Source of the DNA: Microvirga rosea | GTDB lineage: Bacteria > Pseudomonadota > Alphaproteobacteria > Rhizobiales > Beijerinckiaceae | DNA: 64,000 nt | Assembly: GCF_020595095.1 (NCBI RefSeq) | Contig: NZ_JAJDOP010000001.1 | Span: 496,001 to 560,000 of the forward strand | Reading direction: 5' to 3' | Shown here: piece after piece, positions 8,056 through 16,204 of the stretch | Layout of the letters: every line of letters starts with the position of its first letter | Position numbering within the stretch: the first letter of the stretch is position 1 | The notes under the pieces: generated by a model | Seen by the model: only the letters and a program-made list of their open reading frames with translations | Databases searched by the model: none | Told to the model about the DNA's origin: nothing | Made by a program: the position numbers and the translations under genes

Positions 8056-8791
8056 GGTACAGAACGCAACGAAGCGTTTCGGTGGTCTTGTTGCCGTCAA
8101 TCGAGCGTCACTCAAGGTCGCCGCCGGTTCCATCACCGGTCTCATTGGTCCGAACGGGGCCGGCAAGACGACGCTTTTCACCCTGATCTCCGGTTTTGAA
8201 AGGCCTACCGAAGGGCGCGTGCTGTTCCAGGGACAGGATATCAGCCGTGACGAGCCACATATCCGGGCCCGGCATGGCATCGCACGGACATTCCAAATCG
8301 TGCAGCCGTTTGCCGGGCTCTCTGTCGTGGAGAATATCGCTGTCGGCGCGCACCTACGTCACGCCAAGCGCGCAGATGCCATGGCTCGCGCTGAAGCGGT
8401 GGGCCATCGCGTTGGACTGGGCCCCGAACTTGGCAAGTCGGCGGCAAGCCTGACAGTAGCCGGCCGCAAGCGCTTGGAACTTGCCCGCGCTCTTGCGACC
8501 GAGCCGAAGCTGCTGTTGCTCGACGAGGTCCTCGCCGGCCTCAATCCTTCCGAGATCCGCGACATCATTCCGGTGATTCACGCAATCCGTGACGAGGGCG
8601 TCACGATCCTGATGATTGAGCACGTGATGCAGGCGGTGATGAATCTCTGCGAGCAGGTCTATGTGCTGGCACAGGGTCTGATCATCGCAGAAGGTCCGCC
8701 TACCGAGGTCTGCGATAACCCGTTGGTAGTCGAGGCGTACCTCGGTGTCGGCGCGGCCGAACGCCTGAAGCGGGGGAGCGTCCATGCTTGA
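8048..8791 (+). CDS. ABC transporter ATP-binding protein (LivG family)
   Basis: 247 residues from the ATG at 8048, which fits the family start MLEVQNATKRFGGLVAV. Walker A is GPNGAGKTT and Walker B LLLLDEVLAGL. The signature-motif region reads AASLTVAGRKRLELARAL, with LTVAGRK in place of LSYGQQR, a variation common in LivG. The C-terminus LVVEAYLGV is a LivG hallmark. It energises the LIV-type importer. It overlaps both neighbours by 8 bp. Confidence 0.93.
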   Translation: MLEVQNATKRFGGLVAVNRASLKVAAGSITGLIGPNGAGKTTLFTLISGFERPTEGRVLFQGQDISRDEPHIRARHGIARTFQIVQPFAGLSVVENIAVGAHLRHAKRADAMARAEAVGHRVGLGPELGKSAASLTVAGRKRLELARALATEPKLLLLDEVLAGLNPSEIRDIIPVIHAIRDEGVTILMIEHVMQAVMNLCEQVYVLAQGLIIAEGPPTEVCDNPLVVEAYLGVGAAERLKRGSVHA

Positions 8792-9485
8792 GGTCAAGTC
8801 CCTGAGAGCAGGCTATGGCGGTACGGAAGTGCTGCGAGGCCTCGATCTTTCCGTCGGAGCGGGCGAGATCGTCGCGGTGCTCGGCTCCAACGGAGTTGGG
8901 AAAACCACGTTGAATAAAGTGCTGTCGGGCGTTCTGCGGCCGAATGAGGGTGAGATTCGCTTCGACGGGAAGACGCTCACCGGCGCCTCGTCGGCGGATA
9001 TCGTAGGGGCAGGTCTCATTCACGTACCGGAGGGCCGCAAAATCTTCCCGAACATGTCGGTGCGCGAGAATCTCGAACTCGGCAGCTATCGGAGGGGGCG
9101 CGACCGACGTTCTGTCAATATGGAGCGGGTTTTCGATACCTTTCCCCGCTTGCGCGAGCGCAGTGGCCAGGCAGCCGGTACTTTGTCCGGTGGCGAGCAA
9201 CAAATGCTGGCGATCGGGCGCGGGATGATGGCGGAGCCACGGCTCCTGATCCTCGATGAACCGTCACTAGGTTTGTCGCCGCTGCTCGTGGAGGAAATGT
9301 TCGCCTTGATCCGCAGGCTCAATGGCGACGGGCTACCGGTGCTCCTCGTCGAACAGAACGTGGTCCAATCTCTTGAATGCGCCTCGCGTGCCTACATCCT
9401 GGAGAATGGTGTCTTTGCCCTTTCGGGATCAGCCGAACAAGTTCGCAGTGATCCTGAGCTCAAGCGTGCCTATCTCGGCATGTGA
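8784..9485 (+). CDS. ABC transporter ATP-binding protein (LivF family)
   Basis: 233 residues with MLEVKSLRAGYGGTEVLRGL at the start, Walker A GSNGVGKTT, signature motif LSGGEQQMLAIGRGMM, Walker B LLILDEPSLGLSPL and the H-loop region replaced by VLLVEQNVVQS. The C-terminus LKRAYLGM is diagnostic of LivF. It completes a five-gene LIV-type importer (binding protein, two permeases, two ATPases). The first catabolic gene begins 12 bp after its stop. Confidence 0.93.
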   Translation: MLEVKSLRAGYGGTEVLRGLDLSVGAGEIVAVLGSNGVGKTTLNKVLSGVLRPNEGEIRFDGKTLTGASSADIVGAGLIHVPEGRKIFPNMSVRENLELGSYRRGRDRRSVNMERVFDTFPRLRERSGQAAGTLSGGEQQMLAIGRGMMAEPRLLILDEPSLGLSPLLVEEMFALIRRLNGDGLPVLLVEQNVVQSLECASRAYILENGVFALSGSAEQVRSDPELKRAYLGM

Positions 9486-9497
9486 CGGAGAAACCCC

Positions 9498-10925
9498 ATG
9501 ACGATCGTAACACAGAACGTCATTCCCGCCTCCGTTCTGCTGCAGGACAGGCAACCCCAATGGCTTCGGCAATGGGGAGAATTTGCGGCCGACATCCGGT
9601 TTGCGGATCTCCCGGCTCCTGTGGTCGAACGTGCGAAGCTCGTCCTCCTCGACTGCATCGGCGCTATTGCGGCTGGAATGCAGGAGCCGGAAATGCGCAG
9701 CCTCGTCTCACGTCTTGCACGGCGCGACTCAGATGCTGACCCGACCCCGGTGATCGGCGCCGGCCGCCGCACGAGTCCTCTGCTGGCGAGCCTTCTCAAC
9801 GGCACTGCTGGAACGATGCTCGAGCTCGACGAGGGCAACCAATATGCGCGCGGGCATCCCGGCATTCATGTCGTTCCAGCCGCTTTGGCGACTGGGGAGC
9901 GCCTATCTGTTTCAGGCGCAGATCTCATCGCTGCCATCGCTCTTGGCTACGAGATCGGATCCCGCGTCGGCATCGCGTCGAAATTGCGTGTGACTATGCA
10001 TCCGCACGGCACCTGGGGTACCATCGGCGCTGCACTGACGGCCGCAAAGCTCGAAGGTGCCTCGTCGGGTCAGATGGTTGAGACCATCAACCTTGCTTCG
10101 AGCCTTGGTCTCTCGACGAGCCGACGCACGATGCTGGAAGGTGGAACAATCCGCAACACCTATGCGGGGTTTTCAAACCAGCTCGGTCTCATGGCATGGG
10201 AATTGCAGGCGTCCGGTTTTGTCGGTGAGACAGATGGCATCGGCACCGTTTACGGCACTGTAATTGCCGAGAACTTCCAGTCCCACGAGATGGTTCTGGA
10301 GCTTGGCGAGCGTTGGGAGATCGCTCGAAACTATTTTAAACGCCATGCCGCCTGCCGCTATACTCACGGCGCGCTCGATGCTCTTGGCGACATTGTACGC
10401 CAAGCTGGAGGCTCGATCGATCCCACGTCGGTCGAAACGATCGAGGTCGACACCTATGTGTGGGCGGCGCAGCTTGATTCGGCCGAGCCTAAGAACATGC
10501 TCGCTGCAAAATTCTCGCTGCCTTTCGCGCTCGCCACCTACATCATCAATGGCGCGGCCAGCGTGCCGGCCTTCCGTGAGGAAGCTCAGGCAAACGCTGC
10601 GGCGCGTGCTCTCGCGCGTCGAGTGGTGGTGCGCGAGGACCCGACGCTGACAGCAATGCTGCCGGGGCTACGTCCAGCCCGGGTTCGGGTCCGCTTCACC
10701 GGCGGGCGGCAATTGTCGGCGGAGGTTCTCACCAACAAAGGTGATACGGAAGATCCTTATTCGCCGGACGACGTGCGCGCCAAGTTTCGTGAGCTGGCCG
10801 AGCCCGTCTGGGGCGAAACGGACGTGAAGCGTATCATTGCCGAAGTCGATGCGCTCGATGACGCTTCGGACATTCGCAAGCTGACGAGCCTCCTGGCCCG
10901 CTCTCCCCAACACGGTTGGTCATGA
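9498..10925 (+). CDS. MmgE/PrpD family protein
   Basis: 475 residues with GGAG shortly before the start. The MmgE/PrpD fold includes 2-methylcitrate dehydratase, cis-aconitate decarboxylase and iminodisuccinate epimerase. Visible family landmarks are VVERAKLVLLDCIGAIAAGM at the start, LLNGTAGTMLELDEGN with GHPGIHVVPAAL (active-site loops; the family usually has DD in place of DE), MHPHGTWGTIGAALTAAKLEG, YFKRHAACRYTHGALDAL and PEDPYSPDDVRAKF-like wording in the C-terminal domain. It probably acts on a polycarboxylic or hydroxy-acid intermediate. Which of the family's reactions it performs cannot be told from sequence. It is coupled to the next gene by a 4-bp overlap. Confidence 0.88.
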   Translation: MTIVTQNVIPASVLLQDRQPQWLRQWGEFAADIRFADLPAPVVERAKLVLLDCIGAIAAGMQEPEMRSLVSRLARRDSDADPTPVIGAGRRTSPLLASLLNGTAGTMLELDEGNQYARGHPGIHVVPAALATGERLSVSGADLIAAIALGYEIGSRVGIASKLRVTMHPHGTWGTIGAALTAAKLEGASSGQMVETINLASSLGLSTSRRTMLEGGTIRNTYAGFSNQLGLMAWELQASGFVGETDGIGTVYGTVIAENFQSHEMVLELGERWEIARNYFKRHAACRYTHGALDALGDIVRQAGGSIDPTSVETIEVDTYVWAAQLDSAEPKNMLAAKFSLPFALATYIINGAASVPAFREEAQANAAARALARRVVVREDPTLTAMLPGLRPARVRVRFTGGRQLSAEVLTNKGDTEDPYSPDDVRAKFRELAEPVWGETDVKRIIAEVDALDDASDIRKLTSLLARSPQHGWS

Positions 10926-11803
10926 TGAGTTTCAAAAAACGACTGCTACAAAACCACGTGGTCATTGCGCCTGGCGTCTACGACCCGCTCACCGCATCGT
11001 TGGCGGCCGAGGCCCGCTTCGAGGCTCTTTACCTGTCTGGCGCGGCGATTGCCTATACGCGTCTCGGACGGCCGGATATCGGTCTCGTCTCCATGAGCGA
11101 GGTGGCGGACACCATTACCCTGGTGCGCGACCGGGTGCCGACCCCACTCGTCGTGGATGCCGACAACGGCTATGGCAACGCGCTCAACGTCCAGCGCACG
11201 GTGAGACTCTTCGAGCGCGCGGGCGCCACTGCGATCCAGCTCGAAGACCAAAGCTTTCCGAAGCGCTGTGGCCATCTCCAGGACAAATCGATCATTCCGG
11301 CCGCGGAGATGGCCGGAAAAATCAAGGCTGCGGTGGACGCGCGGATCTCTGAAGAAACCGTCATCGTCGCCCGTACCGATGCGGTTGCGGTCGAGGGCTT
11401 CGAATCGGCTATTGAGCGGGCGCGGCTCTATGCCGAGGCGGGAGCCGATGTCCTGTTCGTGGAGGCGCCCAAGACCCGCGAGCAGCTCGCAGCGGTCACG
11501 TACGCCCTCGGATCGCTACGCCCGCTCTTGGCCAACATGGTCGAAGGTGGAGAGACTCCTCTGTCCTCCGCGCAGGACCTGGGAAGCCTCGGGTTCCGCC
11601 TCGTGATCTTTCCCGGCGGGATCGTGCGTGCGCTCGCGCGCACTGCGCAAGATTATTATCGCTCGCTGCACGCGCACGGCACAAACGAGCCTTTCCGCGA
11701 GCGGATGTTCGATTTCACAGCGCTGAACGATCTCATCGGCACCCCGGAAATGCTGAAGCTCGGCGAGCGCTACGAGTCGTTTGACAAGGGAGCTGCCCAA
11801 TGA
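10922..11803 (+). CDS. Isocitrate lyase/PEP mutase superfamily C-C lyase
   Basis: About 293 residues; starts at ATG 10922 or 10925, overlapping the upstream stop. It is a (beta/alpha)8 enzyme of the ICL/PEPM superfamily: VIAPGVYDPLTASLA (substrate loop), LVVDADNGYGNALNVQRTV (Mg-binding Asp motif), AIQLEDQSFPKRCGHL (gating loop) and IVARTDAVAVEG. The catalytic Cys of the KKCGH motif is present (KRCGH). Phosphonopyruvate-type members lack it, so this is predicted to cleave a C-C bond as methylisocitrate or 2,3-dimethylmalate lyase do, releasing pyruvate or a similar keto acid. Pairing with the LeuCD-like dehydratase supports a hydratase-lyase sequence. Confidence 0.88.
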   Translation: MMSFKKRLLQNHVVIAPGVYDPLTASLAAEARFEALYLSGAAIAYTRLGRPDIGLVSMSEVADTITLVRDRVPTPLVVDADNGYGNALNVQRTVRLFERAGATAIQLEDQSFPKRCGHLQDKSIIPAAEMAGKIKAAVDARISEETVIVARTDAVAVEGFESAIERARLYAEAGADVLFVEAPKTREQLAAVTYALGSLRPLLANMVEGGETPLSSAQDLGSLGFRLVIFPGGIVRALARTAQDYYRSLHAHGTNEPFRERMFDFTALNDLIGTPEMLKLGERYESFDKGAAQ

Positions 11804-13533
11804 GCGCCATCGATCCCGTCACCCTGGCTGTTCTCAAAGGACGCCTCGAGCAAATCGCGGATGAGATGGACGCGACTCTCTATCGCTCCGCATTCAATCC
11901 GATCATTGCAGAGGCCCGGGACGCTTGCCACGGTCTTTATCATCCCGTCACCGGCGCGACTCTTGTGCAAGGAACGAACGGGCTCCCGATCTTCGTCGGT
12001 GCCATGGCGTTCGCGGTGAAGGCCGTGATCGACAAGGTCGAACGGGAGGGAGGCTTGGAGCCGGGCGACACCTTCCTGTTCAATGACCCTTATGATGGAG
12101 GCACGCACCTCAACGACTTCCGTCTCGTGCGTCCCATCTTCCGGGCTGGCAGGCTCTATTGCTGGCTCGCCTCCGTCGGCCACTGGCTCGACATCGGCGG
12201 TAATGTGCCAGGGGGCTTCAATGCACAGGCAACCGAAAGCTTCCAGGAAGGTGTTCGCTTCCCGCCGGTTAAGCTCATCCGGGCCGGTGTGATGAATGAC
12301 GATATCGTCGCCATCCTCTCTGCCAATGCCCGCGTACCGGTGTCGAACTACGGCGACCTCAACGGCCAGCTCAATGCGCTGGACCTTGGCGAACGACGGT
12401 TGACCGAGCTTCTCGATGAGTACGGCGACGACACGGTCGCGGCTGCGTTCGATACTTTTTCGGATCGCGCCGAGGCTATGATGCGCAGGGCCGTCACCGA
12501 CCTTCGAAACGGCACTTATTCGTTTGAGGATTATCTCGATAACGATGGTATCACTGACGAGCGGCTCACCATTGCGCTGGACCTGACGGTCGCGGGCGAC
12601 TCCATGACGCTGGACTTCTCTCGCTCATCGCCCCCCTGCGCAGGGCCGCTCAATATCGCCTACTCCACAGCGGTCGCCTGCTGTTATGTCGCCCTCAAGC
12701 ATGTCTTTACCGACGTGCCGGCCAATGCCGGCTGTCTTCGACCGATCACCTTCATCATCCCGAACACGACGCTGCTCGGCGTCAAACCGCCAAAGCCGGT
12801 CGGGGGTTATACGGAAACGATCCTGCGTGTCATCGGCGTCGTTTTCGGCGCATTGGCAAAAGCCGATCCGAGCCGTGCGACCGCCGGCCCCTTCGGCACA
12901 ATCAATGCCCTGTCTCTGGCGGGGCATCGTCAGGACGGCTCGCGCTGGGTGATGTTCTCCTTCTTCGGCGGCGGCCTTGGCGGCAATCCGGAGAGCGACG
13001 GGCTGAACCATGCGAATAATCCGATCTCGACTGCTACGATCCCACCGGCAGAGATCCTCGAGGCTGCCTATCCGGTTATGTTCACCCAATGGGCGCTGCG
13101 GCCAGATTCGGCTGGACCAGGAACCCATCGCGGCGGCGTCGGCGCGATCTATGAGATCGAGGCGCTGACGGATGCGGACGTGTTTCTCCTCGGGGAGCGT
13201 GGCAGGTTCGCGCCGTTTGGTGTGACCGGCGGTCTGCCGGCTTCCCTGAACCGGTTCTTTTGGCAGACGGATGGCGGCGAACGCTCTCCCCCGATGGCGT
13301 CCAAGGTCGCTAACGTGAAGGTCCGCTCCGGTCAGCGCGTGCGTCTGGAATCGCCAGGCGGCGGCGGCTGGGGGGATCCGAGGCAGCGCGATCCGCAGCG
13401 CGTCGCCCGTGATGTGCGGCTCGGTTATGTCAGCCGTGAGACGGCAGCCCGTGACTACGGCGTTGTCGTCAACGAATTCGGTGATGTGGATGAGAGCGCG
13501 ACGGTCGCTTTGAGGAAAGGAGCGGCCGCATGA
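11800..13533 (+). CDS. Hydantoinase B/oxoprolinase family protein (HyuB)
   Basis: 577 residues, the normal HyuB length. It has IDPVTLAVLKGRLEQIADEMD at the start, EARDACHGLYHPVTG, GDTFLFNDPYDGGTHLNDF (a conserved metal-binding segment with DPYxGGTHLxD) and the glycine-rich RSGQRVRLESPGGGGWGDP at the end. With the adjacent HyuA it would form an ATP-dependent amide or ring-opening enzyme of the N-methylhydantoinase, 5-oxoprolinase, caprolactamase and acetone carboxylase group. It shares ATGA overlaps with both neighbours, so the genes are co-translated. Confidence 0.92.
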   Translation: MSAIDPVTLAVLKGRLEQIADEMDATLYRSAFNPIIAEARDACHGLYHPVTGATLVQGTNGLPIFVGAMAFAVKAVIDKVEREGGLEPGDTFLFNDPYDGGTHLNDFRLVRPIFRAGRLYCWLASVGHWLDIGGNVPGGFNAQATESFQEGVRFPPVKLIRAGVMNDDIVAILSANARVPVSNYGDLNGQLNALDLGERRLTELLDEYGDDTVAAAFDTFSDRAEAMMRRAVTDLRNGTYSFEDYLDNDGITDERLTIALDLTVAGDSMTLDFSRSSPPCAGPLNIAYSTAVACCYVALKHVFTDVPANAGCLRPITFIIPNTTLLGVKPPKPVGGYTETILRVIGVVFGALAKADPSRATAGPFGTINALSLAGHRQDGSRWVMFSFFGGGLGGNPESDGLNHANNPISTATIPPAEILEAAYPVMFTQWALRPDSAGPGTHRGGVGAIYEIEALTDADVFLLGERGRFAPFGVTGGLPASLNRFFWQTDGGERSPPMASKVANVKVRSGQRVRLESPGGGGWGDPRQRDPQRVARDVRLGYVSRETAARDYGVVVNEFGDVDESATVALRKGAAA

Positions 13534-15593
13534 ATGCCGTCGTAGGAAAGATCGTCGGAGTGGATGTAGGCGGGACTTTCACGGACCTGTTCTATTACGA
13601 CGAGGACGCAGGCCGATTCCAAACCGCGAAAGTGCCATCGAATCGTGGCGACGAAGCGATCGGATTCCTCGAAGGCCTGAAGACCTTTGGGGCGCTGGAG
13701 AAGCTCGGCTCGATCGTGCATGGCACAACGGTGGGCACCAATGCGCTGCTCGAACGCAAAGGCGCGCGCATCGGCCTCATCACGACGCGTGGATTTCGCG
13801 ACGTGCTCGAAATGCGCCGCCGCGACCGGCGTCATACCTGGGGGCTTTGGGGCGACTTCGTACCCGTCGTTGACCGAGACCTGCGTCTCGAAGTCGGCGA
13901 GCGCACCATGGCCGATGGCACGATCCGGGAAGACGTCGATCCTGCGGAGGTGAGAGAGGTCGCAAGGCTGCTGCTGGGGCGGGGTGCCGAGGCGCTCGCC
14001 ATCGTGTTTATCAATTCCTATGCCAATCCGGCGAATGAAGTGAAGGCACTTGCGGCGGCACGGGAGGTCTGGCCGAACGAGAACATCGAGTGCTCCGCCC
14101 AGATCCTGCCGGAGATCCGTGAGTTCGAGCGCACCTCGACGACGGCGCTCAACGCCTATCTCCAACCTGTCGTCGGCAGCTATCTCGGAAAGCTCGACCA
14201 AGCGCTTGCCCAGGAACACTTTGCGGGTCGGTTCCACATCGTTCAGTCGAACGGCGGCGTCATGTCCACCGCCACAGCGCGGCGTCTGCCGGTTCGTACG
14301 GCGCTCTCCGGCCCGGCTGCCGGTGTGATTGCCGCAGCGGCTATTGCGAAGGCAGCAGGCTTTCCGGATGTGATCACGGGTGATCTTGGCGGAACCTCCT
14401 TCGACGTGTCTACCGTGGTTGATGGCGAGACGGCGCTCGCGGCTCAGACGACGATCGATTTCGGCCTCGTTATCCGTACGCCGATGATCGAGATCACCAC
14501 CATCGGCGCCGGCGGCGGTTCCATTGCCCACGTGGACGCGGGCGGCTTGCTTCAAGTCGGTCCCGAGAGTGCAGGCTCACGCCCGGGTCCGGTTGCCTAT
14601 GCGCAGGGCAACACTCGCCCAACGCTGACCGATGCCAACGTTGTGCTGGGCCGCATCAATGCAGACCGTCCCATCGGCGGGAAGCTTGCACGCCTCGACG
14701 TGGAGGCGGCCAAGGCTGCCATCTCCCGCCACATCGCGGAGCCGTTGGGGCTTGATCCCATGCAGGCCGCGGAAGCGATCGTTCGAGTCGCCAACGGCAA
14801 GATGGCGGGCGCCATTCGACTCGTCTCCATCGAGCGTGGACATGACCCGAGCCGCTTCGCCGCCGTGCCCTTCGGCGGCGGCGGGGCGCTCCATGTGGGC
14901 GCGCTGATCAAGGACGTCGGTCTGAAAGCTGCCCTCGTGCCGAGATATCCCGGCGTAACGTCCGCGCTCGGCTGCGTCATCGCCGACATCCGCCACGACC
15001 AAGTGCAGACCGTCAACCTGCTCCTCGACAATCTCGACGCTGCAGCCCTCGATCATCGTATGGTCGAGGAGGCCAAGGCGTCTCGCGCCGTCGTGGAGGA
15101 GGCTGGCCTCTCCGTCAGCCGGATTGATATCCTGTTCGAGCTTGACATGCATTATGTGGGCCAGACCCACACAGTCAGCGTCCCGCTTCCTGTCTCCGTG
15201 CAGAACGGGACGACCGGCATCAACGCAGCGACCGTCAGGGAGGCCTTCGAGCGGGCTTATCAAGCCTCGTTCAGCCGACTACTGCCGGGTGTTCCGGCCA
15301 AAATCGTCAATCTGCGCACCGCAGCCGTAGGGCGCAGGCCGCATTTCGATCTTGCCGCGCTCGCGCCGGACGAGTCCGCGAGCACCGAGAAGGCACGGCT
15401 CGGCAGTCGTCCAGTCTGGTTCGAGGGTGGCTGGCATGACACCGCGATCTATGCCCGGCTCGACCTGCCGGTCGGGGCGATCGTGCACGGACCCGCGATC
15501 CTGGAGCAACCGGACGCAACGACCGTCATCGATCCGGATCTGACAGCGCGGGTCGACAATTTCGGCAATGTCATCGTGGAGCGTGCCGCATGA
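13530..15593 (+). CDS. Hydantoinase A/oxoprolinase family protein (HyuA)
   Basis: 687 residues, ATP-grasping subunit of the hydantoinase/oxoprolinase family. The actin-like phosphate loop is near the start (GVDVGGTFTDLFYYDED), the HGTTVGTNALLERKGARIGLI segment and a second nucleotide-binding region (DVITGDLGGTSFDVSTV) follow, with TTIGAGGGSIAHVDAGGLLQVGP and FGGGGALHVGALI later. It supplies ATP-dependent activation of the amide/lactam carbonyl for the HyuB partner. Overlaps: 4 bp with hyuB and 4 bp with the next gene. The organic substrate is unknown; the importer class and lyase suggest a nitrogenous precursor of a branched di- or tricarboxylic acid. Confidence 0.92.
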   Translation: MNAVVGKIVGVDVGGTFTDLFYYDEDAGRFQTAKVPSNRGDEAIGFLEGLKTFGALEKLGSIVHGTTVGTNALLERKGARIGLITTRGFRDVLEMRRRDRRHTWGLWGDFVPVVDRDLRLEVGERTMADGTIREDVDPAEVREVARLLLGRGAEALAIVFINSYANPANEVKALAAAREVWPNENIECSAQILPEIREFERTSTTALNAYLQPVVGSYLGKLDQALAQEHFAGRFHIVQSNGGVMSTATARRLPVRTALSGPAAGVIAAAAIAKAAGFPDVITGDLGGTSFDVSTVVDGETALAAQTTIDFGLVIRTPMIEITTIGAGGGSIAHVDAGGLLQVGPESAGSRPGPVAYAQGNTRPTLTDANVVLGRINADRPIGGKLARLDVEAAKAAISRHIAEPLGLDPMQAAEAIVRVANGKMAGAIRLVSIERGHDPSRFAAVPFGGGGALHVGALIKDVGLKAALVPRYPGVTSALGCVIADIRHDQVQTVNLLLDNLDAAALDHRMVEEAKASRAVVEEAGLSVSRIDILFELDMHYVGQTHTVSVPLPVSVQNGTTGINAATVREAFERAYQASFSRLLPGVPAKIVNLRTAAVGRRPHFDLAALAPDESASTEKARLGSRPVWFEGGWHDTAIYARLDLPVGAIVHGPAILEQPDATTVIDPDLTARVDNFGNVIVERAA

Positions 15594-16204
15594 GCGAGGC
15601 TGCCATCCCGATGGGCCGGACGGCCCTGCTCATTGTGGATCTTCAGAACGACTTCCTCCACCCGAAGGGCGCCTATGGCCGGGCAGGGCAGGGTGCGGCT
15701 GAAATCGCAGCCCTGCCAGAACGGTTGAAACCACTCGCGGATCTTCTGCGCGCCAAGGGCGGATATGTCGTCTCGACCCAATTTACATTGGTACCCGGAA
15801 GGGGCGGCGAGCCGCTGATCTCTCCTCATCTCAAGGAGCTCCGACCCTTTCTTGAGAAAGGCGATTTCCAGCCTGGCGCATGGGGGCATCAACTCGTAGA
15901 CACCTTGCAACCGGCAGATCTGAGCGTCGAGAAGATTGCCTATTCGGCTTTCTATATGACCCGACTTGAATGGGTGCTGCGCAAATGCGGCATTCAGCGC
16001 CTCCTGGTCTGCGGGATCGTCACCAATGGTGGCGTCGCGTCGACTGTGCGTGATGCGCATGTGCGCGATTTCGACACCACCGTTCTGGAAGACGGTTGTG
16101 CGGCTTTCTCGCCAACCGTGCATGCCACGGCCATCGACGCGTTGCGACCGGTCTGTCGTGTGGCTTCCATATCCGAGATCATGAAAGAGATCGAAGACGT
16201 ATGA
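15590..16204 (+). CDS. Isochorismatase-fold hydrolase lacking the usual catalytic cysteine
   Basis: 204 residues with the isochorismatase/nicotinamidase fold: ALLIVDLQNDF (Asp17), VEKIAYSAF (Lys115) and CGIVTNGGVASTVRDAH. In amidohydrolase members the last motif is TNxCV with the nucleophilic Cys. Here that position (148) is Gly. True isochorismatases (EntB/PhzD) also have Gly at this site and hydrolyse a vinyl ether through the Asp, so this protein is unlikely to act as a Cys amidase. It may use an EntB-like mechanism or a different role. Context is the hydantoinase operon, where N-carbamoyl amidases of this fold would be expected. Confidence 0.85.
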   Translation: MSEAAIPMGRTALLIVDLQNDFLHPKGAYGRAGQGAAEIAALPERLKPLADLLRAKGGYVVSTQFTLVPGRGGEPLISPHLKELRPFLEKGDFQPGAWGHQLVDTLQPADLSVEKIAYSAFYMTRLEWVLRKCGIQRLLVCGIVTNGGVASTVRDAHVRDFDTTVLEDGCAAFSPTVHATAIDALRPVCRVASISEIMKEIEDV

